DNA from: Pseudomonas asplenii
Lineage (GTDB): Bacteria > Pseudomonadota > Gammaproteobacteria > Pseudomonadales > Pseudomonadaceae
Direction: 5' to 3'
Length of the DNA stretch: 64,000 nt
NCBI RefSeq assembly: GCF_900105475.1
Contig: NZ_LT629777.1
Span: 5,270,001 to 5,334,000, forward strand
Notes under the pieces: generated by a model
Seen by the model: the letters and a program-made list of their open reading frames with translations, nothing else
Database searches by the model: none
Told to the model about the DNA's origin: nothing
Position numbers and translations under genes: made by a program
Part shown: piece by piece, positions 28,415 through 36,819 of the stretch
Position numbering within the stretch: position 1 is the first letter of the stretch
How the letters are laid out: every line of letters starts with the position of its first letter

Positions 28415-29431
28415 TTATTGGGCCTCGTTGAGAATCAGGCTGCGATAATGCCCCGGATTGGAGCCCGACCATTTGCGAAAGGCCTTGTAGAACGAACTGA
28501 GATCGGCAAACCCCAAGCGCGTGGCGATCTCGATGAAGCTGATCGTCGGCTCGGCCAGCCAGGCGATTGCCAGCTCTTTGCGCACGCTGTCCTTGAGGGC
28601 CTGGTAGGTCTGCCCTTCCTCCGCCAGCCGGCGGCGCAGGGTCGAGGCCGACATGCACAACTGCAAGGCCAGGCCTTCGGTTTCCGGCCACTGCTGGGCC
28701 GGCAGTTGCCGCAGGTCATGCCGGATCCGACTGGAGAAACTCTGGGCGTCGCGGTACTTGACCAGGATATTGGCCGGCGCATGCCCGAGAAAACGCTGCA
28801 GTTCCTCAGCGCTGCGCTTGATCGGCAGATCCAGGCAATCGGCAGCGAGGATCATCCGTGTCCGTGGCCGGGCAAAGCGCAGGTTCTCGGAAAACATCAC
28901 CCGGTAGTCGTCACAGTAATCCGGCTCGGCGCAACGCAACTCGATGGCCAGGATCGGAATGCGCCGCCCGGCCAGCCAGCAGGCCACGCCGTGGACAATC
29001 ATCCAGTAGGTGAAATAGGTGAACGGCCGCCCCGCCTCGCCTTCCGGCTCAGCCAGGACGATTTCCGCCAGGCTCTGCTGGGTCACCAGTTGCGCTGGCA
29101 GGCGCTCGAAAATCAGCGAGAGAAATTCCAGCACCGCTTCCAGCCCGGCTCTCACCGTCGGCTGCGCCATGCCCGCCCGACACAGGTAGGCAAAACTGCC
29201 AGCCCGCAGCTTGCGCGGGTCCATGCCGAAGAACTCGTCGTCGTTGCGCAACGCAAGCAAGCGCCACAGGCGTGCATAGTCGCTGGCCGGCACCCGGGCC
29301 TCGGGCCGCTGCAGCAGGTGCGGGGCGATCCCGACCTTGTTCAGCACCTCATCGGTGGCCGCGCCAGCGGCACAACTCTGCAGCAGTGCCTCGCGCACCA
29401 GATGAATGGAGATGGTGTCTTTGTCCGACAT
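28415..29431 (-). CDS. AraC-family regulator of the acyl-CoA cluster
   Basis: A 338-residue regulator with an Arabinose_bd-like N-terminal domain (GSFAYLCRAGMAQPTVRAGLEAVLEFLSL) and a C-terminal AraC HTH pair (TISFIEIATRLGFADLSSFYKAFRKWSG). It stands upstream of the synthetase-SDR-thiolase-dehydrogenase-hydratase genes on the same strand, the position of the AraC gene (PA2556) in the equivalent P. aeruginosa cluster, so it probably activates them. Confidence 0.88.
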   Translation of the reverse strand: MSDKDTISIHLVREALLQSCAAGAATDEVLNKVGIAPHLLQRPEARVPASDYARLWRLLALRNDDEFFGMDPRKLRAGSFAYLCRAGMAQPTVRAGLEAVLEFLSLIFERLPAQLVTQQSLAEIVLAEPEGEAGRPFTYFTYWMIVHGVACWLAGRRIPILAIELRCAEPDYCDDYRVMFSENLRFARPRTRMILAADCLDLPIKRSAEELQRFLGHAPANILVKYRDAQSFSSRIRHDLRQLPAQQWPETEGLALQLCMSASTLRRRLAEEGQTYQALKDSVRKELAIAWLAEPTISFIEIATRLGFADLSSFYKAFRKWSGSNPGHYRSLILNEAQ

Positions 29432-29640
29432 TGTCCGTCGCCCGAGCCCTGCGCTGATCCTTTGACGGCCATCTTAGGGAGCGCCGAGCAAAAAGCCAGC
29501 CTGCTGCGCCGATAAAGCCTGTTGCAGCGCGAATAACAGCGCTTTGCTATCATCGGCCGCCAATAATGGAACAGCCTCTCAGGGAGTCTTGTCGGCATGG
29601 TTTTGGTAGCGGCACCGAGCACAGAGCCAGGAGTGTGTCG

Positions 29641-31293
29641 ATGAGTTGTTGGGAAATCCTCGGCCTACCCTCTGACGCCGATACCCGCAGTATCAAGCGC
29701 CAGTACGCCACACTGCTCAAACGAACGCGCCCGGACGATGATCCGGAGGGTTTCCAACGACTGCGTGAAGCCTATGAGCATGCGCTGAACTGGAGCGACT
29801 CGATGCGGCAAAACGCTACAGAGGAGACGGCACCCGCAGCCGAGATCACGCTCTATAACACGGAAACCGGCCTCCAACCACGCGACACGGGGCCCTCTGC
29901 GGCCCAGCGCACAGCCACCAGGCTGCTTGAAGGAATCACCCCACAACTGCTCGACGAGCGTTTTGCCGAGGCGGAACAAGCCTGGTGCCAGGCAGAGTTC
30001 GAGGAACAGCTGTTGCTCCTTTGCCTCAAGACCGAGCACGACTTCCAGGCCCTGACCCGCTGGGGCCTGGAGCATTTTCAATGGCTGAGCCAGTCGCAAC
30101 GCGGCAACCTGCCTAACAGCGCGACACTCGAACTGCATCAGCGGCTGTTCAGTAGCCTTGAGGAATCCCTCGCCCACCTGCTCGCCCTGGGTGATATCGA
30201 AGGGTTCTGGCGCGAATACTACAACCTGGAACAACTCGACTGGCTCAAGAGCCGGACAGGCTGGGAACAGCTCAATGAGCTACTGGCCCGACTGCTGCTG
30301 AACAGTCCGTTCTGGTCGGCGAAATTGTTTAAGTCCGTCTGCAAACTCAATAACTGGAGTATGACGGACTATGTCTCCAAGTGCCCGGAACCCTACTGGA
30401 CACAATTGCTCGAACGTAACCGTAGCGAGAATTTCCTCTACTACCAGCAACAACGCCTCGAACTGCCACTGAACACACCTGAAAACCGAGCAGCCTACCT
30501 ACTGTTCGCCGACATCCCCCTGTTGCAACGGCAGATCTTCGCCCAACGCATGCGACCGGACGACTGGAGATTCTGCGAACACCTGGCGCAGTCGATAAGG
30601 GACAAACATCCGCGACTGCTAAGCAGGATGCCGGAGAACAATCCGTTTTTCTGGCAAGACCTGAAATCCCAGGATAATGGCTGGCTAAGCTTTGCCGCCG
30701 TGATGCTCGCATCCGGCGTGGCGGCCATGCACCACCATCTGCTGCCGGGTAACGGACTGAACGAGACAGCCAATGCCATAGCCCTCTGGTCGCTCCTCCT
30801 CAGTGGCCTGACCGGCATGTTGCTGTGGTTCTGGCCCGGCATGGCCGACAGCCTCTGGCCACTCGATAGGCGCCTGAGCCCCTATCTGTCGCCAAGACTG
30901 AGCCCACGCAGCCCCAGTCCCCTGCTATTACGCGATCTGTTGCCCTGTTGGCTGATCGCGGCGGTTATTGGCGTCTGGTTGGGCGCCCCCTCACTAATGG
31001 CCTACGTTGGAACCATGCTGAGTTTTGGGTGGGCCGACCGGTTGACGAAAAAACGTGCCTGGCCAAGGCTGGCTTCGGCCTACCCGACTTCCTGGTGGTT
31101 GGCCTGGGGCATGATGCTGAGCGTGACGCTGAGCACCCTTGGACTGTACGCCGCCCACAGCTTGACCATCGCCAGTCGCAACCATGGCCTGCAACCCTGG
31201 CCCGAGCGCCTATGCAGCCGGATGCCCGCCAGCGTCGAGGAATGCCGCCTACCGGCGACACAACAGCAATGGTACGGCAGGGAGACTCACTGA
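29641..31293 (+). CDS. J-like domain membrane protein lacking the HPD motif
   Basis: A 550-residue protein. Residues 1-50 look like a J-domain (CWEILGLPSDADTRSIKRQY, then FQRLREAYEHAL), but the HPD triplet needed to stimulate DnaK reads RPD. A long helical soluble region follows (to ~residue 350), then about four hydrophobic segments (near 356-376, 387-408, 440-472, 495-520), so it is an inner-membrane protein with a cytosolic N-terminus. The ATG at 29641 has AGGAG 7 nt upstream. The next gene starts on the last base of its stop codon, so the two are a translational pair. Function unknown. Confidence 0.8.
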   Translation: MSCWEILGLPSDADTRSIKRQYATLLKRTRPDDDPEGFQRLREAYEHALNWSDSMRQNATEETAPAAEITLYNTETGLQPRDTGPSAAQRTATRLLEGITPQLLDERFAEAEQAWCQAEFEEQLLLLCLKTEHDFQALTRWGLEHFQWLSQSQRGNLPNSATLELHQRLFSSLEESLAHLLALGDIEGFWREYYNLEQLDWLKSRTGWEQLNELLARLLLNSPFWSAKLFKSVCKLNNWSMTDYVSKCPEPYWTQLLERNRSENFLYYQQQRLELPLNTPENRAAYLLFADIPLLQRQIFAQRMRPDDWRFCEHLAQSIRDKHPRLLSRMPENNPFFWQDLKSQDNGWLSFAAVMLASGVAAMHHHLLPGNGLNETANAIALWSLLLSGLTGMLLWFWPGMADSLWPLDRRLSPYLSPRLSPRSPSPLLLRDLLPCWLIAAVIGVWLGAPSLMAYVGTMLSFGWADRLTKKRAWPRLASAYPTSWWLAWGMMLSVTLSTLGLYAAHSLTIASRNHGLQPWPERLCSRMPASVEECRLPATQQQWYGRETH

Positions 31294-32234
31294 TGGACCA
31301 GCGCTGGTTCCTGACCTTTGGCGTGTTGCTCATAACAGCCATCTACATGCTGTTCGGCACCGAACAGCAACAGAGTCGCTTCGGTCTCTGGCTCGACCGC
31401 CACAGCAACGAAGAAGTCGCCGAAGCCAATGCTCTGCGCCCTCTGATCAAATGCATCAACGTCATGGACGTCCCCTGGCGACTCGACCGTACCCACCAGG
31501 CAGTCAGCCAGCATGACGATTTCCCTTATCTGCAACGCCATGACCCCAGTGCGATCCTGCACGACTTCTGCAAGACAGACATCGGCTTCAAGGCCGGCCA
31601 GGTCCAGGGGACACGACAGATCACTGACGCAGTGGAGCGTTATACCCACTCGCTCAAATACATGCTGGAGCGTTACCAGGCATTGCAGCGTGATACCATG
31701 CCAGAAGAGACGCAGGCGCTCATGCGTAATGACAAGCAGTATGCGAGCACCCTCCAGACTTTCCTGGCGGACTCCAACGCTCTACGCCAGGAACTCGAGG
31801 CCGCTGATCTCGCGCTACGTCCCAGACAGCTGAAACAGCTGGAACAGGAGCTGGGCCGTGATATGCATTGGCACCTGCTGAACTACATGCTGCAGGCCCG
31901 CCTGACCATCAACCGCCTGGACACTGCCGCGCAAAATCGGCAACTCGACCTGCCCTTGCTGGGCAGCGCCACCGACGGACTGCGCCAGGTCCGGGACGCC
32001 GCTCAGGCCTATCGCAACGCGCTGCCCGCCAACCGCCGCAACGGCCCGGCACACGAGCTGTGGTCGATACTGGAGCCGCCGGCGCAACAGTACCAGGCCG
32101 CCCTGGAACAACTGGCAACGGACTGGCGCAACCGGGCCGCCCCCCAGGTGCTGAGCGACGACTACTGGAACGTGGGTCATCGCTACGATGTGCTGCTGGC
32201 GCTCTACAACCGGCAGGCGGATGTCGACTTCTGA
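31293..32234 (+). CDS. hypothetical membrane-anchored protein, partner of the J-like protein
   Basis: A 313-residue protein with one N-terminal membrane segment (WFLTFGVLLITAIYMLFG) and a helical, charged remainder. The segment LRPLIKCINVMD followed by paired arginine/tyrosine-rich helices is reminiscent of the DUF3829 (YiiG-like) family, but this is a weak resemblance. Its ATG shares one base with the stop of the J-like gene (TGATG), strong evidence for coupled translation and a shared envelope role. Confidence 0.75.
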   Translation: MDQRWFLTFGVLLITAIYMLFGTEQQQSRFGLWLDRHSNEEVAEANALRPLIKCINVMDVPWRLDRTHQAVSQHDDFPYLQRHDPSAILHDFCKTDIGFKAGQVQGTRQITDAVERYTHSLKYMLERYQALQRDTMPEETQALMRNDKQYASTLQTFLADSNALRQELEAADLALRPRQLKQLEQELGRDMHWHLLNYMLQARLTINRLDTAAQNRQLDLPLLGSATDGLRQVRDAAQAYRNALPANRRNGPAHELWSILEPPAQQYQAALEQLATDWRNRAAPQVLSDDYWNVGHRYDVLLALYNRQADVDF

Positions 32235-32292
32235 TTCCGCGCGCACACTCCGTCAGTTCGCCCAGCCCCTTGTGAGCCGTGGCCTATAGTCA

Positions 32293-32319
32293 AATGACCG
32301 ACCACGTTGGCCGGTCATT
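32293..32319. promoter_or_regulatory. 27-bp palindrome overlapping a probable promoter
   Basis: AATGACCG and CGGTCATT are perfect arms, extended inward by CCA/TGG with one mismatch around a CGT centre, giving 11 of 12 paired positions per arm. It lies 25 bp before the VOC gene start and 4 bp after TATAGT (32284-32289), a good -10 box. A repressor bound here would cover the transcription start. Confidence 0.55.
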
Positions 32320-32343
32320 GCCACCTGACAAGGGAGAACCGCG

Positions 32344-32808
32344 ATGAGTACCAAAGCGATACCGGAAGGTTTCCACAGCATCACCCCCTACCTCGGCGTC
32401 AGCCAGGCCGCCGCTGCCATCGACTTCTACAAGCACGCCTTCGGCGCCACGGAGATCATGCGCCTGACGATGCCCGACGGCAGCATCGGCCATGCCGAAC
32501 TGCGCATCGGCGATTCGCCGCTGATGCTCGGTACCCCCTGCGGTGAAGGACCGTTCGGCAGTCCACAGGGAACAACTTCGGTGGGTATTCACCTGTATGT
32601 CTCGGATGTCGACAAACAGTTCGAAACCGCCACGGCAGCCGGAGCAACGGTGATCAGTGAGGTGCAGGACCAGTTCTACGGCGACCGCAGTTGCACCCTC
32701 AAGGATCCGTTCGGCCACGTCTGGTTCCTAGCCAGCCACAAGGAGGATCTGACCCAGGCCGAGATCGAGGCGCGGGCAGCCAAGCTGTTCCAAGAACACA
32801 AGGACTGA
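32344..32808 (+). CDS. PhnB-like VOC family protein
   Basis: A 154-residue VOC protein of the PhnB/glyoxalase-like type: ITPYLGVSQAAAAIDFYKHAFGA at the N-terminus, HAELRIGDSPLMLG in the middle and LKDPFGHVWFLASHKEDLT near the end. The C-terminal tail EIEARAAKLF is usual for this subfamily. Cytosolic; substrate unknown. A ribosome site (AGGGAG) precedes the ATG. It stands behind a strong palindrome, so expression is probably repressor-controlled. Confidence 0.88.
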   Translation: MSTKAIPEGFHSITPYLGVSQAAAAIDFYKHAFGATEIMRLTMPDGSIGHAELRIGDSPLMLGTPCGEGPFGSPQGTTSVGIHLYVSDVDKQFETATAAGATVISEVQDQFYGDRSCTLKDPFGHVWFLASHKEDLTQAEIEARAAKLFQEHKD

Positions 32809-32921
32809 ACACGCGCTCGCGACCAGCAACACACTTCATGAACGAGCGCACCACGATTCAGGTCTTGCCCATGGCGCTGAGGGTCTTAGGATGTCGGCAA
32901 CAATAACGAGGAGTCACATCC

Positions 32922-33797
32922 ATGTTCGCCGGATTCCGGAAAGACCAGCGCCACGTCAACGGTGTGGACATTACCTACCGCATCGGCGGTAACGGACCAG
33001 GCCTGCTCCTGCTGCACGGCCACCCACAGACGCATGTTATCTGGCACAAGGTCGCGGACGAGCTGGCCAGGCATTTCACCGTGGTCGCCGCCGACCTGCG
33101 CGGCTACGGTGACAGCAGCCGGCCAGCGGCCGACGAGCAACACCTCAATTACTCCAAGCGTGTGATGGGCCGCGACGGTGTCGAGCTGATGCGTGCCCTG
33201 GGTTTCGAGCAGTTCTCGATCCTGGCCCACGACCGTGGCGCCCGGGTTGCCCATCGTCTGGCCCTCGATCATCCCGAGGCCGTGCAGCGCATGGTGCTGC
33301 TGGATATCGCGCCGACCCTGTCGATGTACACCCAGACCAACGAAGCCTTCGCCCGCGCCTACTGGCACTGGTTCTTCCTGATCCGCCCGGCACCGCTGCC
33401 GGAGAGCCTGATCGAGGCCAACCCGGAGCAGTATCTGCGCAGCGTGATGGGCAGCCGCAGCGCCGGGCTCAAGCCGTTCACCGACGAGGCCTTCAGCGAA
33501 TACATCCGCTGCCTCAGCCTGCCCGGCAGTGCCCGTGGCGTCTGTGAGGATTACCGCGCCAGCGCCGGTATCGACCTGGAGCACGACCGCGCCGATCTCG
33601 ACGCCGGGCGCAAGCTGAACCTGCCGCTGCTGGTCCTGTGGGGAGCCGAAGGCACAGTCGGCCGCTGCTTCAACCCGCTGCACGAATGGCAACAGGTCGC
33701 CACCCAGGCAAGCGGCAAGGCGCTGCCGGGAGGTCACTACCTGGCCGAGGAAATCCCCCAGGCGCTGCTGGACGAAGTGCTGCCGTTTCTGCGCTGA
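32922..33797 (+). CDS. alpha/beta hydrolase with fluoroacetate dehalogenase signature
   Basis: A 291-residue alpha/beta hydrolase. Compared from memory with fluoroacetate dehalogenase (FAcD), the key positions are kept at a constant offset: nucleophile Asp104 in HDRGAR, carboxylate-binding Arg105 and Arg108, acid Asp128 (LLDIAPT), halide-pocket His149 and Trp150 (YWHWFF), Tyr211 (DYRAS) and general base His272 (PGGHYL). It also has the N-terminal HGHPQTHVIWHKVA oxyanion segment. It may dehalogenate a haloacetate or act on a similar small acid; epoxide hydrolases are the nearest alternative. GAGGAG precedes the ATG. Confidence 0.82.
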   Translation: MFAGFRKDQRHVNGVDITYRIGGNGPGLLLLHGHPQTHVIWHKVADELARHFTVVAADLRGYGDSSRPAADEQHLNYSKRVMGRDGVELMRALGFEQFSILAHDRGARVAHRLALDHPEAVQRMVLLDIAPTLSMYTQTNEAFARAYWHWFFLIRPAPLPESLIEANPEQYLRSVMGSRSAGLKPFTDEAFSEYIRCLSLPGSARGVCEDYRASAGIDLEHDRADLDAGRKLNLPLLVLWGAEGTVGRCFNPLHEWQQVATQASGKALPGGHYLAEEIPQALLDEVLPFLR

Positions 33798-33884
33798 AGA
33801 AATGTGAAACACCCTTCCCCCATGGGCTGTCGTGACGGCCCATGACGGGATCGGCTTGCCTGAAACTCTCTCGAGATAATAAAA

Positions 33885-35177
33885 ATGACAATCAGAAAAC
33901 TGCTGGGAACCCTGTATGTCCAGGTGGTCATCGCCATCGTGCTGGGGGTGCTGATCGGCAACCACTGGCCGCAGACCGGCGTCGAACTCAAGCCGCTGGG
34001 CGACGGTTTCATCAAGCTGATCAAGATGATCATCGGCCCGATCATCTTCTGCACCGTGGTCTCCGGTATCACCAACATGCACGACGTGAAGCAGGTCGGG
34101 CGAGTGGGCGGCAAGGCGCTGCTGTACTTCGAGATCGTTTCCACTCTCGCCTTGGCCATCGGCCTGATGGCCGCCCACCTGTTGCATCCGGGCTCGGGGT
34201 TCAACGTCGACGTGAAGACCCTCGACACCTCGGCCATCGCCAACTTTGTCGGCCAGGCCCAGCATGGTGAGGGCGTGATCGGCTTCCTGCTGCATGTGAT
34301 CCCCACCACTTTCTTCGATGCTTTCACCCAGGGCGAGATCCTGCCGGTGCTGTTCGTCTCGATCCTGTTCGGTCTGGCGCTGGTGATGGCCGGTGAGAAG
34401 GCCCGACCGCTGGTGGGGGTGATCCATCAGGCCAGCGACGTATTCTTTCGCATCGTCGGCATGATCGCCCGGGTGGCGCCCATCGGCGCATTCGGTGCGA
34501 TGGCCTTTACCATCGGCAAGTACGGCCTGGGCTCGCTGCTGCCATTGATGAAGCTGGTGGGCACCTTCTACCTCACGGCGCTGATCTTCATCACCTGCGT
34601 GCTCGGCAGCATCGCCCGCTATGCCGGATTCAGCATCCTGCGCCTGCTGAGCTACATCAAATCGGAACTGTTGATCGTGCTCGGCACCAGCTCATCGGAG
34701 TCGGCGCTGCCACAACTGATCCAGAAACTGGAGAGCCTGGGCTGCTCCAAGGGCGTGGTAGGCATCGTGGTGCCGACCGGCTACACCTTCAACCTCGACG
34801 GCACCAACATCTACATGACCCTGGCGGTGCTGTTCCTCGCCCAGGCGACCAATATCGACCTGACACTGGAGCAACAACTGACCCTGCTGGCAGTGACCAT
34901 GCTCACGTCCAAAGGCGCTGGCGCAGTGGTCGGCGCAGGCTTCGTCGCCCTGGCTGCGAGCCTGGCGGTGGTGCCGACGGTACCGGTGGCGGCGATGGTG
35001 CTGATCCTCGGCGTGGACCGTTTCATGGCTGAATGTCGTTCGTTGACCAACATCATCGGTAACGCCGTCGCGACCCTGGTGGTGGCGGCCTGGGAAGGCC
35101 AGCTCGACCGTAGCAAAATGGCGCCGATCGCTCTCGCTCGCGACCGCCAGGCTCTGGCTGGCCAAGCCACCGAGTAA
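33885..35177 (+). CDS. dctA: C4-dicarboxylate:cation symporter DctA
   Basis: A 430-residue sodium/proton-dicarboxylate symporter (SDF/DAACS family) with eight-plus membrane helices. Family marks are the serine-rich re-entrant loop [14 protein letters not shown], the [15 protein letters not shown] motif (helix 7) and [21 protein letters not shown] (helix 8). It takes up succinate, fumarate or malate across the inner membrane. A LysR gene follows directly; the DctB/DctD two-component system is not nearby. Confidence 0.93.
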   Translation: MTIRKLLGTLYVQVVIAIVLGVLIGNHWPQTGVELKPLGDGFIKLIKMIIGPIIFCTVVSGITNMHDVKQVGRVGGKALLYFEIVSTLALAIGLMAAHLLHPGSGFNVDVKTLDTSAIANFVGQAQHGEGVIGFLLHVIPTTFFDAFTQGEILPVLFVSILFGLALVMAGEKARPLVGVIHQASDVFFRIVGMIARVAPIGAFGAMAFTIGKYGLGSLLPLMKLVGTFYLTALIFITCVLGSIARYAGFSILRLLSYIKSELLIVLGTSSSESALPQLIQKLESLGCSKGVVGIVVPTGYTFNLDGTNIYMTLAVLFLAQATNIDLTLEQQLTLLAVTMLTSKGAGAVVGAGFVALAASLAVVPTVPVAAMVLILGVDRFMAECRSLTNIIGNAVATLVVAAWEGQLDRSKMAPIALARDRQALAGQATE

Positions 35178-35240
35178 CAGACACAACGACCATCGGTGCT
35201 ATTCTGGCGGCTCCTGCCGCCAGTGTGCGTTGCCTCGCCC

Positions 35241-36155
35241 ATGACCCCAAAGAAAGACACCGTGCCCCTGCCCGAAGACCTTCGCGTGTTCCTCACCGTC
35301 ATCCGCAAGGCCGGCTTCGCTGCCGCCGCCGATGAACTGGGGTTGTCGCCGGCCTATGTCAGCAAGCGTATCCAGATACTCGAAACCACCCTCGCTACCC
35401 GCCTGCTGCACCGCACCAGCCGACGTATCGCCCTGACCGAGGACGGCGAGCGGGTGCAACGCTGGGCCGTGCGCATCCTCGAAGACTTTCAGCAGCTCAG
35501 CGACGAACTGTCCGAAGCCCACGACAGCCCCAGCGGCCGCCTGCACCTGTGCAGCAGCTTCGGCTTCGGTCGCAATCACGTGGCGCCGGCCCTGTCGCTG
35601 TTGGCAGAGCGCTATCCGGCCCTGGAAATCCGCCTGGACCTGTTCGACCGCGTGGTGGATATCGTCAGCGAAGGTTTCGACCTGGAGATCCGCGTCGGCG
35701 ACGACATCCCCGGTCAGCACATCGGGCGGCGCCTGGTCAGCAATCGTCGGGTGCTCTGTGCTGCGCCCGCCTACCTGGAGCGACGCGGCACGCCGCAACA
35801 GCTGGAGGACCTGGAGCAGCATGACTGCCTGGTCCTCAAGGAACGCGACAATGCCTTCGGCATCTGGAATCTGGAATGCGACGGCCGCCAGGACAGCGTG
35901 CGCGTGCGGGGCCCGCTGTCATCCAACAGCGGCGAGATCGTCTTGCAGTGGGCACTCGATGCACGCGGCATCCTGCTGCGCTCGCTGTGGGACGTCAAGC
36001 CGCTGCTGGAGCAGGGTCGGCTGGTGCAGGTACTGCACGAGCATACCCAGAGTGCGAATGTCTGGGCGGTATACCCGACGCGGCTGGCCTACTCCGGCAA
36101 ACTGCGAGCGTGTGTGGAGTTCCTGCAGGAGCATTTCCGACAATTGTCGATCTGA
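35241..36155 (+). CDS. LysR-family regulator (DmlR/TtdR-like)
   Basis: A 304-residue LysR-type regulator: HTH in AAADELGLSPAYVSKRIQILETTLATRLLHRTSR and a substrate-binding domain of the CrgA/DmlR group (FDLEIRVGDDIPGQHIGRRLVSNRRVLCAAPAYLE). The ATG at 35241 gives the usual family start; an in-frame upstream start at 35196 is possible. Position between dctA and the leuCD pair suggests control of hydroxy-dicarboxylate use, as DmlR does for D-malate, but no binding site was identified. Confidence 0.85.
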   Translation: MTPKKDTVPLPEDLRVFLTVIRKAGFAAAADELGLSPAYVSKRIQILETTLATRLLHRTSRRIALTEDGERVQRWAVRILEDFQQLSDELSEAHDSPSGRLHLCSSFGFGRNHVAPALSLLAERYPALEIRLDLFDRVVDIVSEGFDLEIRVGDDIPGQHIGRRLVSNRRVLCAAPAYLERRGTPQQLEDLEQHDCLVLKERDNAFGIWNLECDGRQDSVRVRGPLSSNSGEIVLQWALDARGILLRSLWDVKPLLEQGRLVQVLHEHTQSANVWAVYPTRLAYSGKLRACVEFLQEHFRQLSI

Positions 36156-36204
36156 TTCGCCCCTGCGAGGGCCACTGGCTCCCACAGGGGTGAGGGGTTG
36201 CCTG

Positions 36205-36819
36205 TCAGCTCAGCCAGGGGTTGGCCTGCAGATGCGTCCGTTCAAATGCCTTGATCTGCTCACGACGCTGCAAGGTGCTGCCAATGGCATCCAGTCCGAG
36301 CAGCAAGGCCGACTTGCGCAAGGCATCGATCTGGAACTCGATCACACTGCCGTCCTGCAAACGAATCTGCTGGGCCTCCAGGTCGATCGAGATCTCGGCA
36401 CCCTGCGCCTGGCTCACCCCCTGCCCCAACCGCTGCACCGTCGCCTCGTCGAGGGTAATCAGCAACACACCATTACGCTGGCAGTTGTCGTAGAAGATCC
36501 CGGCGAAACTGCTGCCAATCAGGGCCCGAATACCCACCTGCTTCAAGCCCCACACCGCGTGCTCACGACTGGAACCGCAACCGAAGTTCGGCCCGACCAC
36601 CATGAAACTCGCCCCCTGCCAGGCCGGCTGGTTCAACACGAACTCGGGATTGGGCTCGCCCGACGGCAGAAAGCGCAGGTCGAAGAACAACCCGCGGTCC
36701 AGGCCACTGCGGTCGATCCCCTTGAGAAACTGCTTGGGCATGATCACATCGGTATCGATGTTGGCAGCCAGCATCGGCGCGGCCTTGCCGGTGACCTGGG
36801 AAAACGGTTGCAGGCTCAT
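36205..36819 (-). CDS. leuD: 3-isopropylmalate dehydratase small subunit
   Basis: A 204-residue aconitase swivel-domain protein: NIDTDVIMPKQFLKGIDRSG and the GPNFGCGSSREHAVWGL motif are the LeuD signatures, and SFAGIFYDNCQRNGVL follows. With the large subunit it isomerises 2-isopropylmalate to 3-isopropylmalate in leucine synthesis, or a related 2-hydroxy acid. The ATG at 36819 overlaps the leuC stop (ATGA). Note there is no leuB beside it, unlike the usual Pseudomonas leuCDB locus. Confidence 0.9.
   Translation of the reverse strand: MSLQPFSQVTGKAAPMLAANIDTDVIMPKQFLKGIDRSGLDRGLFFDLRFLPSGEPNPEFVLNQPAWQGASFMVVGPNFGCGSSREHAVWGLKQVGIRALIGSSFAGIFYDNCQRNGVLLITLDEATVQRLGQGVSQAQGAEISIDLEAQQIRLQDGSVIEFQIDALRKSALLLGLDAIGSTLQRREQIKAFERTHLQANPWLS

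Noticed and set aside
36160..36190. Single REP-like half (GGCTCCCACAGGGG)
   Set aside because: No mirrored partner within 150 bp; too short to call as a repeat element.
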